Assembly (NCBI RefSeq): GCF_019973735.1
Contig: NZ_AP024463.1
Location: forward strand, 620,001 to 684,000
Length of the DNA: 64,000 nt
Reading direction: 5' to 3'
DNA from: Arachnia rubra
GTDB taxonomy: Bacteria > Actinomycetota > Actinomycetes > Propionibacteriales > Propionibacteriaceae
Under the pieces are notes generated by a model. That model ran no database searches. It was not told where the DNA came from and saw nothing but the letters and a program-made list of their open reading frames with translations. Every line of letters starts with the position of its first letter. Positions within the stretch are counted from its first letter, which is position 1. Of the stretch, positions 44,687 through 52,977 are shown piece after piece. Position numbers and translations under genes: made by a program.

Positions 44687-46165
44687 CTACCTGGGGGAAG
44701 GCGAGAGTCGGCCGGTGTTCGGCAGGCTGACCAGTGAACTCGTCGACTCCGTGGAGCCGCTCAGGGCGGGAGCCGTCTTGGTGGTTCCTAGGGTGAGGTA
44801 GCCGGGGTAGGTGGTGTCTTGTGTGGTGTTGGCGAATTTGATGGGGGCGCCGCCTTGCATGGTGTTGGGGATTCGTACTGCGACTGTTCCTTCGGCTGTG
44901 GGGAGGGTGGTGGTGAGTTCGGTGGTCTGGCCTGGGAGGAGGCTCGGCAGGTTTGCATCGACTTTCTGTGTTGCTACTGCTGTGCCGTTGGCGTCCAGGA
45001 TGGAGAATTCTACGGGCCAGTTGTAGTAGAAGGGTGCGACGCCGCGGTTGGTGATTTTTAGTGAGACTGTGGTTGTGCTGTTGGTGTTTTGGATCCGGGA
45101 TTCGGTGGCGGCGAAGTCATAACCAAGCGAAGCATGCGCCGCCAGGGCATTGTTCAGCTCAGTGCCCGTATAACCGGTCGTGTAGGCCTGCTGGTTCATC
45201 AGCCAGGTCACGTGGGATGACTTCACTGCCTCGTTGAAGTCCTCCGCGACGGTGTCCTTGCAGCTGCCGGGCCCCTCGAAGACACACTGCTGGATCGGCG
45301 GCTGGATCTCCCCACCGATGGACTCGGTCTTCCACCGGTCGCCCAGGCCGTTCTTGTTCATCTGGCTGAGGAAGTGCCAGTCGACGGTGGGCAGCGTCGA
45401 GACGGCGAAGGAGTCGTCGTGGAAGCCGACTGCGATGTCCTCCAGTCCATCGCGTGGGTTGCGGTTCTCCAGCCTGGTGGTGTTGAACGCCGCATCCCAG
45501 GCCCGGTAGACGCTCAGCTCGACGTCGCGGCTGGGCATCCAGTTGGCGCCGTCCGGGTTGCCGGCGGCCGCGTCGGCGATGCCATTCATCGGGTAGGTGT
45601 GCTGCTCGCCCCAGAACCCGATCAGCCCGGTGGTGATGAACCCGATGCGCGGATCGCCGTCATACTTCTTGCCAAGCGCAGCGACGAAATCCTTCATCAG
45701 GGCCTGCACCCGCTGGTCGTTGTAATCGGGGGAGAAACTAATGCCTTTATTATCGAAAAAATCATAACGACGGGACTGGTCGATACCGCCGGGACCGAGG
45801 AGATAGTCCGGCACCCCGGTCTTCTCGCCGGGATAGTCCAGGTAGAAGCGGAACGCGGCCTGGTGCCCGCGCGACTTGATGGCCTCCAGCTCGGTCTCGA
45901 ACTGGGACCAGTCATAGTTCTTCTCACCTTTGACCACCGCATTCAGCGGCAGGTAGAACCACTCCATCGTGTAGGGAAAATTGGTGGCATTGTGGTCGAG
46001 CTGCTGGCCGAAGGGCATGAACCCCTTGAGGGGATTGTCCGTCCGGGCAGCCGTCGTCTCAAGCGGCTGCCAGGCCGCCTGCTCCTCGGCGTGCGCGGGG
46101 GCCAGCGTGGTTGTGAGGGAAAGAGCCGTGACCGCAGCCACGGCGATGGTGCGAAGTCTCATCAT
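44687..46165 (-). CDS. Secreted DUF4874/DUF4832 protein, copy A
   Basis: A 492-residue secreted protein. Signal peptide about 1-26 (MMRLRTIAVAAVTALSLTTTLAPAHA). The N-terminal DUF4874-like TIM-barrel part (NPLKGFMPFG, AFRFYLDYPG, GFWGEQHTYP) resembles glycoside hydrolases, and the C-terminal DUF4832 beta-sandwich (about 340-455; ITNRGVAPFYYNWPVEF) follows. The C-terminus ends SLPNTGRLSPSPR: a sortase-like LPNTG with no following hydrophobic segment. AGGAGAG precedes the ATG pair at 46165. It is about 60-70% like copy B upstream, with one nearly identical DNA tract. Possible role: extracellular glycan binding or hydrolysis linked to the sugar operon at 48260. Confidence 0.88.
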   Translation of the reverse strand: MMRLRTIAVAAVTALSLTTTLAPAHAEEQAAWQPLETTAARTDNPLKGFMPFGQQLDHNATNFPYTMEWFYLPLNAVVKGEKNYDWSQFETELEAIKSRGHQAAFRFYLDYPGEKTGVPDYLLGPGGIDQSRRYDFFDNKGISFSPDYNDQRVQALMKDFVAALGKKYDGDPRIGFITTGLIGFWGEQHTYPMNGIADAAAGNPDGANWMPSRDVELSVYRAWDAAFNTTRLENRNPRDGLEDIAVGFHDDSFAVSTLPTVDWHFLSQMNKNGLGDRWKTESIGGEIQPPIQQCVFEGPGSCKDTVAEDFNEAVKSSHVTWLMNQQAYTTGYTGTELNNALAAHASLGYDFAATESRIQNTNSTTTVSLKITNRGVAPFYYNWPVEFSILDANGTAVATQKVDANLPSLLPGQTTELTTTLPTAEGTVAVRIPNTMQGGAPIKFANTTQDTTYPGYLTLGTTKTAPALSGSTESTSSLVSLPNTGRLSPSPR

Positions 46166-46551
46166 TGGCTCTCCTATCCGTGGGTTTTCAACGTCGTCCT
46201 CGGCGTGGGATTTCTCAGAGCGTACCTGGCCAGCGGGTCACACTCCGCGGTCTTACGCAATGCACTGATTTAATATGAAAAAGGGTGCTGCGATATGGCG
46301 GCGCCCAGGGGATGGCACGAAGCCGGAGGGGCCTGCCGCCGGGGTTCGCTGTACTTCAGGCCAGCTGCCCTGAGGCCGCGGTCGCGCAGCCGGTTCTCAG
46401 ACCCGTGTCCTGCGAGACCACCCCCGTGTGGCGGCGGAACCTCCACGTCAGCCGGGCCATGAATATGGCGCCTGGGCGTCAGTGCGAAGAACGCGAAGAA
46501 GAGGTGCGCCGCCCTATTCCTGGGACGACGCACCTTGTCATTTTGTTGTAT
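46166..46551. other. Spacer between the two DUF4832 genes
   Basis: No gene supported. It holds a terminator for copy B (hairpin 46502-46536, arms AGGTGCG/CGCACCT extended by G+C pairs) and the promoter region of copy A. The box TTACGCAA (46253-46260) also occurs upstream of copy B. Confidence 0.6.
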
Positions 46552-48069
46552 TCACTGTCGCCCCTGCGCTGACGGGTGCAGCAGGTCGGGCAACCCGGTG
46601 TTCGGTAGGCCGATGGCTGAATTCGGGTCTCGTGACGGTGGGGCCGACGATGCCGATGAGGTCGCGGCTGGTGTCGGGCTCGTCTTGGTGGTTCCTAGGG
46701 TGAGGTAGCCGGGGTGGGTGGTGTCTTGTGTGGTGTTGGCGAATTTGATGGGGGCGCCGCCTTGCATGGCGTTGGGGATCCGCACTGCGACTGTTCCTTC
46801 GGCCGTGGGGAGGGCGGCGGTCAGCTCGGCGGTCTGGCCGGGCAGAAGACTGGGCAGGTTTGCATCGACTTTCTGTGTTGCTACTGCTGTGCCGTTGGCG
46901 TCCAGGATGGAGAATTCTACGGGCCAGTTGTAGTAGAAGGGTGCGACGCCGCGGTTGGTGATTTTCAGTGAGACTGTGGTTGTGCCGTTGGTGTTTTGGA
47001 TCCGGGATTCGGTGGCGGCGAAGTCATAACCAAGCGAAGCATGCGCCGCCTTCGCCTTTTCCAGTGCGGCTCCGGTATACCCGGGATCCCAGGCCCGGCG
47101 AACCATCAGCCATGATGCGTGGGTGCCCTGGAGGGCCTCGTCGAAGTTCTCAGCCTGCTTGCCTTCCTCGCAGGGTACCGACTCGTCGAAGACGCACATC
47201 TGGACCGGGGGCTGGATCTCGCCGCCGATGGCCTCCGTCTGCCAGCGGTTGCTGAGCCCCGCCTCCTGCATGTAGCTCAGGAAGTGCCACGCGGCGGTGG
47301 GCAGCGTCGAATAGGCGAAGGAGTCGTCGTGGAACCCCACGTTCATGTCGCTCAGGTCCTTGGCGGGGCTGCGGTTCAGCAGCTTCGTCGCGTTGAAGGC
47401 CTGGTCCCAGGCCCGGTAGACGCTCAGCTCGACGTCACGGGGTGGCATCCAGTTCTCGCCGTTGGGGTTGTCGGCGCTCACCCTGCCATTCATGGGCGTG
47501 GTGTGCTGCTCGCCCCAGAATCCGATCAGCCCGGTGGTGATGAACCCGATGCGCGGATCGCCGTCATACTTCTTGCCGAGCGCGGCGACGAAGTTCTTCA
47601 TCAGCGACTGTATCCGCGGATCACTGTAGTCGGGTGAAAAGCTGACATTGTTGTTGTTATACGCGGTGTACTTCCGCGATTGGTCGATCCCGCCGGGGCC
47701 GAGGAGATAGTCGGGCACCCCCGTCTGCCTGCCCGGATGGTCCAGGTAGAAGCGGAACGCGGCCTGGTGCCCGCGCGACGAGATGGCCTCCAGCTCGGTC
47801 TCGAACTGGCTCCAGTCGTAGCTTCCCTCGCCTGTGACCACCGCCTTGAGCGGCAGGTAGAAGAATTCCATCGTGTGGGAGAACTCGCTCTTGTGGTTGC
47901 CAGCCTGGTACTCAAACGGTATGAAGCCCTTGAGGGGATTGTCGGCGCGGGCGGCTGTCGTCTCAAGCGGCTGCCATCCCGTCTGGTCATCGGCGTGGGC
48001 CGGCGCCAGCGTCGCAGTCAGTGTCAGGGCCGCGATGGCGGCCGTGGTAGCGATACGAAGTTTCAGCAT
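46552..48069 (-). CDS. Secreted DUF4874/DUF4832 protein, copy B
   Basis: A 505-residue paralogue of copy A with the same architecture: signal peptide (about 1-26, ending APAHA), DUF4874-like barrel (NPLKGFIPFEYQ, AFRFYLDHPG, GFWGEQHTTP) and DUF4832 sandwich. The C-terminus is GLPNTGLPDLLHPSAQGRQ, again LPNTG without a membrane anchor. The start ATG 48069 has AAGGAG upstream. Two cysteines near residue 290 (QMCVFDESVPCEEG) are shared with copy A and may form a disulfide. It is divergent from the sugar ABC operon at 48260, sharing a 190-bp regulatory region, so co-regulation is likely. Confidence 0.88.
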   Translation of the reverse strand: MLKLRIATTAAIAALTLTATLAPAHADDQTGWQPLETTAARADNPLKGFIPFEYQAGNHKSEFSHTMEFFYLPLKAVVTGEGSYDWSQFETELEAISSRGHQAAFRFYLDHPGRQTGVPDYLLGPGGIDQSRKYTAYNNNNVSFSPDYSDPRIQSLMKNFVAALGKKYDGDPRIGFITTGLIGFWGEQHTTPMNGRVSADNPNGENWMPPRDVELSVYRAWDQAFNATKLLNRSPAKDLSDMNVGFHDDSFAYSTLPTAAWHFLSYMQEAGLSNRWQTEAIGGEIQPPVQMCVFDESVPCEEGKQAENFDEALQGTHASWLMVRRAWDPGYTGAALEKAKAAHASLGYDFAATESRIQNTNGTTTVSLKITNRGVAPFYYNWPVEFSILDANGTAVATQKVDANLPSLLPGQTAELTAALPTAEGTVAVRIPNAMQGGAPIKFANTTQDTTHPGYLTLGTTKTSPTPAATSSASSAPPSRDPNSAIGLPNTGLPDLLHPSAQGRQ

Positions 48070-48259
48070 GGCTCTCCTTGCCTAGGAGGGCCGGCTCTGG
48101 AAGAGCCGGTGTTGATTCTCACGCTACGACGCCATCGGGTCTGTCCTGCCAGGTCCCTTTACCACATATCATTACGCAACCCGTTGACTTAGTTATGGAA
48201 AGACTGCTTCAATATACGCGCTACCTTCGGGAGTCGGTCCAGAGTCGGAAAGGACCCGA
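48070..48259. promoter_or_regulatory. Divergent regulatory region of the sugar locus
   Basis: Contains a perfect hairpin CCGGCTCT-GGA-AGAGCCGG (about 48092-48110) in the leader of copy B, the box TTACGCAA (48172-48179) shared with the copy A upstream region, and TTGACT (about 48183) as a candidate -35 for the operon starting at 48260. Confidence 0.5.
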
Positions 48260-49204
48260 ATGAACTCAACACCGTCAGCGTCCGCTGCACCCCGGGTGAG
48301 AAGACGCACTTCTCCAGCGACCCGAGGTCATGGCCTTGCCGCCATCATCCTGCTCGCCCCAGCCCTCCTGGGTTTCCTGGTCTTCTGGATCTACCCGGCG
48401 GTCCGCGGCTTTGGCTACTCGGTCACCGACTACAACCTCCTCAGCCAGGGCAAGTTCGTCGGCGGCGCCAACTTCGAGGCGGTCCTGAAGGACGGCCAGG
48501 TCTGGAGGTCCCTGCAGATCACGGTGGTCTTCGCGGTGGGGAGCGTCGTGATCTCACTGGTCCTGGCGATGCTGCTGGCGGCTCTCATGCAGCGCCTGCG
48601 CACCAAGACCTGGGTGCGCGCCGGCCTGCTCCTGCCGTGGCTCGTGCCCAACGTGGCGATCGCCCTCATCTGGGCCTGGCTGCTCGACGCCAACGTCGGC
48701 TATCTCAAGGGCGTGCTGGACGCCATAGGCAAGGCCACCAGCATGGACTTCCTGGTCAACTTCACCTTCTACAACAGCGATGCGGCACTTGGCATCATCA
48801 TCCTGATCGGCATCTGGTCAGGCGTCGGGTACACGGCGTTGCTGCTGTTCGCCGGCATGATGCAGGTGCCGACGGAGTACTACGAAGCTGGGGCCATCGA
48901 CGGAGCCAGCGAGACCACCATGTTCTTCAAGATCACGCTGCCGCTAATCCGGCCCGTCATCGCCCTGGTGGTGATCGTCTCGCTGATCGGGTCTTTCCAG
49001 GTGTTCGACCTGGTCCAGGTCGGTTACGGGAACAAGCCCATCCCCGAGGTGCGGGTCATCTACTACTACATCTACCAGCAGGCGTTCAATTTCATGAAGA
49101 TGGGTTATGCCTCGGCGATCGCCCTCGTCCTCGCCGTGATCCTCGCGGTCCTCACTCTGATACAACTGCGCCTGCTGCGCGCCAACCGATCGGATCTGTC
49201 ATGA
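48260..49204 (+). CDS. Carbohydrate ABC transporter permease (MalF/UgpA type)
   Basis: A 314-residue inner membrane permease of the CUT1 family with six segments after a basic N-terminus (about residues 1-24). The EAA loop is EYYEAGAIDGASETTMFFKITLPLIRP (about 213-239), which contacts the ATPase. ATG 48260 has AAAGGA upstream. First gene of permease-permease-binding protein-glycosidase; the next start overlaps its stop (ATGA). No ATPase gene is present, so a shared MsiK-like ATPase elsewhere is expected (established for many actinobacterial CUT1 systems). Confidence 0.94.
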   Translation: MNSTPSASAAPRVRRRTSPATRGHGLAAIILLAPALLGFLVFWIYPAVRGFGYSVTDYNLLSQGKFVGGANFEAVLKDGQVWRSLQITVVFAVGSVVISLVLAMLLAALMQRLRTKTWVRAGLLLPWLVPNVAIALIWAWLLDANVGYLKGVLDAIGKATSMDFLVNFTFYNSDAALGIIILIGIWSGVGYTALLLFAGMMQVPTEYYEAGAIDGASETTMFFKITLPLIRPVIALVVIVSLIGSFQVFDLVQVGYGNKPIPEVRVIYYYIYQQAFNFMKMGYASAIALVLAVILAVLTLIQLRLLRANRSDLS

Positions 49205-50094
49205 ACGCCCGCCACCACAGGACCCTGCGGCCCGGACGGGCGTTCGCGTGGCTGATGCTGGTCATCGCCCTGGCCGGCACGGTCTTCCCGTTCTACTGGA
49301 TGGTGCGCACCGCCCTGACGCCGGCGGCGGAGCTGGTGGCCGACTCCGGTCAGCTGTGGCCCTCGCACCCCACCCTCATCAACTTTGAACGGGTGCTGGG
49401 GCTGGTGTCCCGCCAGGAGGCGATCGCGGCCGGCGGCAGCGGGGCCACCATCAACTTTCCGCTTTATACCCTCAACTCGATCATCTACGCCGGCGGGATC
49501 GCCGTCATCCAGACCCTGGCCTGCGCCGGGGCGGCCTATGCCTTCGCGCGGCTGCAGTTCTGGGGCCGCGACGTCCTGTTCCTGATCATCATCGGCGGGC
49601 TCATGATCCCCGGCATCTTTACCCTGCTTCCCAACTTCACCCTGATCCGCGACCTTGGGATGATGAACACGATGGGCGGCATGATGCTGCCGTCGATGCT
49701 CATGACGCCGTTCGCGATCTTCTTCCTGCGCCAGTTCTTCCTATCTATGCCGCAGGAGGTGGAGGAAGCCGCCATGCTCGACGGCCTGGGTCCGCTGGCG
49801 CGTTTCGCCCGGATCGCGATCCCCATGAACCTCGGGCCGATCGCCACCATGATCCTGATCACCTTCGTCGGGATGTGGAAGGATTATCTCTGGCCGCTGG
49901 TGGTTGGGCGTGAGGAACACACCCGGCTGCTGACCGTCGCGCTTGGGGTGTTCCAGCAGCAGTCGCCCAACACCGCCCCCGACTGGACCGGGCTGATGGC
50001 CGGCTCGACGCTGTCCGTGCTGCCTGCCCTGCTCATCCTCGTCTTCCTGGGCAAGCAGCTCGTCCAGTCACTCAGCTTCTCGGGGAACAAGTAG
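49201..50094 (+). CDS. Carbohydrate ABC transporter permease (MalG/UgpE type)
   Basis: A 297-residue second permease of the same CUT1 importer with six membrane segments. The EAA loop is EVEEAAMLDGLGPLARFARIAIPMNLGP (about residues 186-213), and TVFPFYWMVRTALTP near residue 30 is the usual MalG N-terminal block. ATG 49201 overlaps the previous stop. A longer frame reading in from 48637 is only the out-of-frame shadow of the first permease. Confidence 0.94.
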   Translation: MNARHHRTLRPGRAFAWLMLVIALAGTVFPFYWMVRTALTPAAELVADSGQLWPSHPTLINFERVLGLVSRQEAIAAGGSGATINFPLYTLNSIIYAGGIAVIQTLACAGAAYAFARLQFWGRDVLFLIIIGGLMIPGIFTLLPNFTLIRDLGMMNTMGGMMLPSMLMTPFAIFFLRQFFLSMPQEVEEAAMLDGLGPLARFARIAIPMNLGPIATMILITFVGMWKDYLWPLVVGREEHTRLLTVALGVFQQQSPNTAPDWTGLMAGSTLSVLPALLILVFLGKQLVQSLSFSGNK

Positions 50095-50131
50095 TTCCCC
50101 GGGATCGGCACTAGGAAACAAAGGAGTTCTG

Positions 50132-51478
50132 ATGTCACTTCGGAAGATCACCGCCGCATTCGGGGCCATCGCCCTCACCCTGGCGATGGGGGCGTGCGGC
50201 GGGAACTCTGGCAGCGGCTCTGACGGTGAGTCCGTCACCCTCCAGTACTGGCTGTGGGATGACAACCAGCTTCCGCTCTACCAGCAGTGCGCGGATGCGT
50301 TCACCGCGAAGAACCCGAACATCAAGATCGAGATCACCCAGACCGCCTGGGGCCAGTACTGGCAGAACCTGACCACGCAGATCGCCTCGGGGTCCGCCCC
50401 AGACGTGTTCACCGACGACGTCTCCCACTACCCGCAGTTCGTGGAGAACCAGCAGATCTTGGACCTGACCGACCGGATCGAGAAGGCCGGCATCGACTTC
50501 AGCCAGTACGCCGAGGGCTTCCCGGAGCGCTGGGTCCTCGACGGCAAACGCTACGGAATCCCCAAGGACTGGGACGCGGTCGGCCTGCTGTACAACGTCG
50601 AGATGGCCGAGGCCGCCGGATTCACCGCTGAGAAGATGAACAGCCTGACCTGGAACCCCGAGGACGGCGGCACCCTCGGCGAGTTCATCCGCGCCACGAC
50701 CGTCGACACCAGTGGCCGCAACGCCAACGACCCCGCCTTCGACAAGAACAACGTCAAGACCTACGGCTACTACCCCGAGTGGGCCGATGGCGCGGTCGGC
50801 CAGAACGGCTGGGGCAACTTCGCCTATTCCAACGGGTTCACCTACTCCGATCAGAAGGACGGTATCCCGGCGCAGTTCAACTACGCCAAACCCCAGATGG
50901 TGCAGACGGCCAGCTGGCTGCAGAAGCTGATCCAGGACGGGCTAGCCCCGCGATTCGACCAGCAGTCGTCACTGGGCACCGACGCTGTCATGAAGAACGG
51001 CACCGTGGCCTCCACCATCCAGGGGTCCTGGACCATGGCCTCCTACCTCGACCCCTCGTCGCCGGTGAAGTTCGGCTACGCCAAGCTGCCCACCGGGCCT
51101 GCCGGTCGTTTCACCGCCACCAACGGGCTCTCCGACGCGATCTGGTCGGGCACCAAACACCCGGAGCAGGCCTTCGAGTGGGTCAAATACCTCGGCTCGG
51201 CTGAGTGCCAGGACCAGGTCGCCAAGGGCGCCCGCGTCTTCCCTGCGCTCAAGTCCTCCACCGAGATCGCCATGCAGGCCTACAAGGAGAAGGGCTACGA
51301 CCCCGCCCCGTTCGTCGACATGGTCTCCGCAGGTCAGACCTACCCCGTGCCGCTGTTCAACAAGGGCAATGAGCTGGACGAGATCATCCAGGACGCCATG
51401 TGGAAGATCGCCGACGGCGCCGATCCGCAGACGACTCTGACCAAGGCCAACGAGGACGCCGAGGCGCTCTACAAGTGA
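50132..51478 (+). CDS. Extracellular sugar-binding lipoprotein (CUT1)
   Basis: A 448-residue lipoprotein. Signal peptide with lipobox LAMGAC (Cys about residue 22), Ser/Gly linker, then a type I-cluster B solute-binding fold (VTLQYWLWDDNQLPLYQQCADAFTAKNPNIKIEITQT; SGSAPDVFTDDVSHYP; GIPKDWDAVGLLYNVEMAE; TNGLSDAIWSGTKHPEQAFEWVKYL). These are oligosaccharide-binding features. ATG 50132 has AAGGAG seven bases upstream, 37 bp after the second permease. Probable ligand: an alpha-galactoside or related oligosaccharide, from the adjacent GH36 gene (inference). Confidence 0.94.
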   Translation: MSLRKITAAFGAIALTLAMGACGGNSGSGSDGESVTLQYWLWDDNQLPLYQQCADAFTAKNPNIKIEITQTAWGQYWQNLTTQIASGSAPDVFTDDVSHYPQFVENQQILDLTDRIEKAGIDFSQYAEGFPERWVLDGKRYGIPKDWDAVGLLYNVEMAEAAGFTAEKMNSLTWNPEDGGTLGEFIRATTVDTSGRNANDPAFDKNNVKTYGYYPEWADGAVGQNGWGNFAYSNGFTYSDQKDGIPAQFNYAKPQMVQTASWLQKLIQDGLAPRFDQQSSLGTDAVMKNGTVASTIQGSWTMASYLDPSSPVKFGYAKLPTGPAGRFTATNGLSDAIWSGTKHPEQAFEWVKYLGSAECQDQVAKGARVFPALKSSTEIAMQAYKEKGYDPAPFVDMVSAGQTYPVPLFNKGNELDEIIQDAMWKIADGADPQTTLTKANEDAEALYK

Positions 51479-51511
51479 CGACGACGGATAACGGATAGGT
51501 GAGGATTCCCG

Positions 51512-52975
51512 GTGAGTGACCCCATGCCGGCTGACAGCTGCCCATCGCCCGAGGTGAGGGAGACCTACTTCGACGCGCCGCGGGTGGCGCTGCTGCACGG
51601 CATGGGGCCCGGGGCCCAGGCCTATCGCTCGGGGCACAACTCGTGGTCCCCGGCCGGGTGGCGGGACCTGGTGGAGAGCCCGCTGCGGATCGCGAACCCG
51701 GTGCGCCGCAACACCGCCGACGACCCCCGCTGGGACGACCCCGTCCGCCACCACTCGTCCTGGCTGCTGGCCCTTGCCGACGGGGAACGGTCCCTGCTGC
51801 TGGGCGCGCTCGAGGGCGACACCCCCCGCCTGCACGCCGACCTCGACGTGCTCAGCGGCTGGACCGAGACCGGGCGGCCCGGCCGCTGGGTGCTGCTGGA
51901 AGGGCCAGAGCTTCAGGTCTTCGAGCGCTACCGGGCGCTGCTGCAGGACCACTATGGGGCCCGCGACCGCGACCCCGGCACCGTCTGGTCGTCGTGGTAT
52001 TCCCTCTACGAGGACATCTCCCGCCAGGCCTTTGACAGCATCCTGCCGGAGCTGCCCGGCCTTGGTTTTGACACCTTCCAGGTCGACGACGGGTGGCAGC
52101 GCGTCGTCGGCGACTGGGAGCCGAACGACAAGTTTCCCGCGGGCATGGCGGAGATCGTGAGGACCTGCCGCGGCCTCGGCTTGTGTGCCGGGCTGTGGCT
52201 TGCCCCGTTCATCGTCTTGCCGGGCTCTGAGGCTTTCCGGGCGCACCGGCAGATGCTGCTCACCGACGCCTCCGGTGACCTCGTGACCGCGGGCGAGAAC
52301 TGGGGAGTCAGCTATTTCACTTACGACTACACCCGAGCCGATGCCCGCGAGCGGCTGGCTGAGCTCATCCACACCGCCGTCGAGGACTGGGGATACAGCT
52401 ACCTGAAGCTGGACTTCCTGCAAGCCGCGGCCGTGCCCGGCCGGCACGCGTCGCCGGCAGACCGGGAGGCCGTCTACCGCGCGGCGATCCACGTCATCCG
52501 CGACACCGCGGGCGAGGAGACCTTCCTGCTCGGCTCGGGGGCGCCGCTGTTCGCCTCGCTGGGGATCCTTGATGCGGTGCGCACCGGCCCGGACGTGGCC
52601 CCGATGTGGACCAACTACGCCACGGACGACCCCTCCGATGCGCTGGCCCTCAACGCGCTGCGCAACGGTGTGGAGCGGCTGTGGCTGCGTGGCCTGATCG
52701 GCCTCGACCCTGACGTCGTCTTCGCGCGGCATGCGCGTAACCTGCTCAGCGACCAGCAGCTGCAGTGGCTGAGGGATGCTGCGACCCTGTCGGGCTTCCG
52801 CGCCCTGTCCGACCCGCCCAGCTGGCTCACCGACGCCGAACGCGACGACCTGCGCCGCTACCTGGGACCCCTACCCGGGACCCGGCGTCTTGGGCGCCAC
52901 CGGTTCCTGATCGGTGACCGCGAGGTCGACTTCGCGCCGGCGCTCCGAGGCGCCGCCAGCCGCTACGCGCTGTGA
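51512..52975 (+). CDS. GH36-type alpha-galactosidase
   Basis: A 487-residue cytoplasmic glycosidase of the melibiase/GH36 clan. The N-terminal beta-rich part (about 1-150) is followed by a catalytic barrel: WYSLYEDIS, FDTFQVDDGWQ, GLWLAPFI, the nucleophile Asp301 in YLKLDFLQAA and the acid/base Asp361 in RTGPDVAPMW. Shorter than classical GH36 enzymes (about 700 residues). No signal peptide. Start GTG 51512 with GAGGA upstream, 33 bp after the binding-protein gene, so it is the last gene of the import operon: it would cleave the imported sugar. Specificity for alpha-galactosides is likely but not proven. Its stop is two bases from the convergent regulator gene. Confidence 0.87.
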   Translation: MSDPMPADSCPSPEVRETYFDAPRVALLHGMGPGAQAYRSGHNSWSPAGWRDLVESPLRIANPVRRNTADDPRWDDPVRHHSSWLLALADGERSLLLGALEGDTPRLHADLDVLSGWTETGRPGRWVLLEGPELQVFERYRALLQDHYGARDRDPGTVWSSWYSLYEDISRQAFDSILPELPGLGFDTFQVDDGWQRVVGDWEPNDKFPAGMAEIVRTCRGLGLCAGLWLAPFIVLPGSEAFRAHRQMLLTDASGDLVTAGENWGVSYFTYDYTRADARERLAELIHTAVEDWGYSYLKLDFLQAAAVPGRHASPADREAVYRAAIHVIRDTAGEETFLLGSGAPLFASLGILDAVRTGPDVAPMWTNYATDDPSDALALNALRNGVERLWLRGLIGLDPDVVFARHARNLLSDQQLQWLRDAATLSGFRALSDPPSWLTDAERDDLRRYLGPLPGTRRLGRHRFLIGDREVDFAPALRGAASRYAL

Positions 52976-52977
52976 CC

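Noticed and set aside
50969..52732. 587-codon - strand frame
   Set aside because: Antisense to the sugar-binding protein and GH36 genes, both of which carry clear family motifs.
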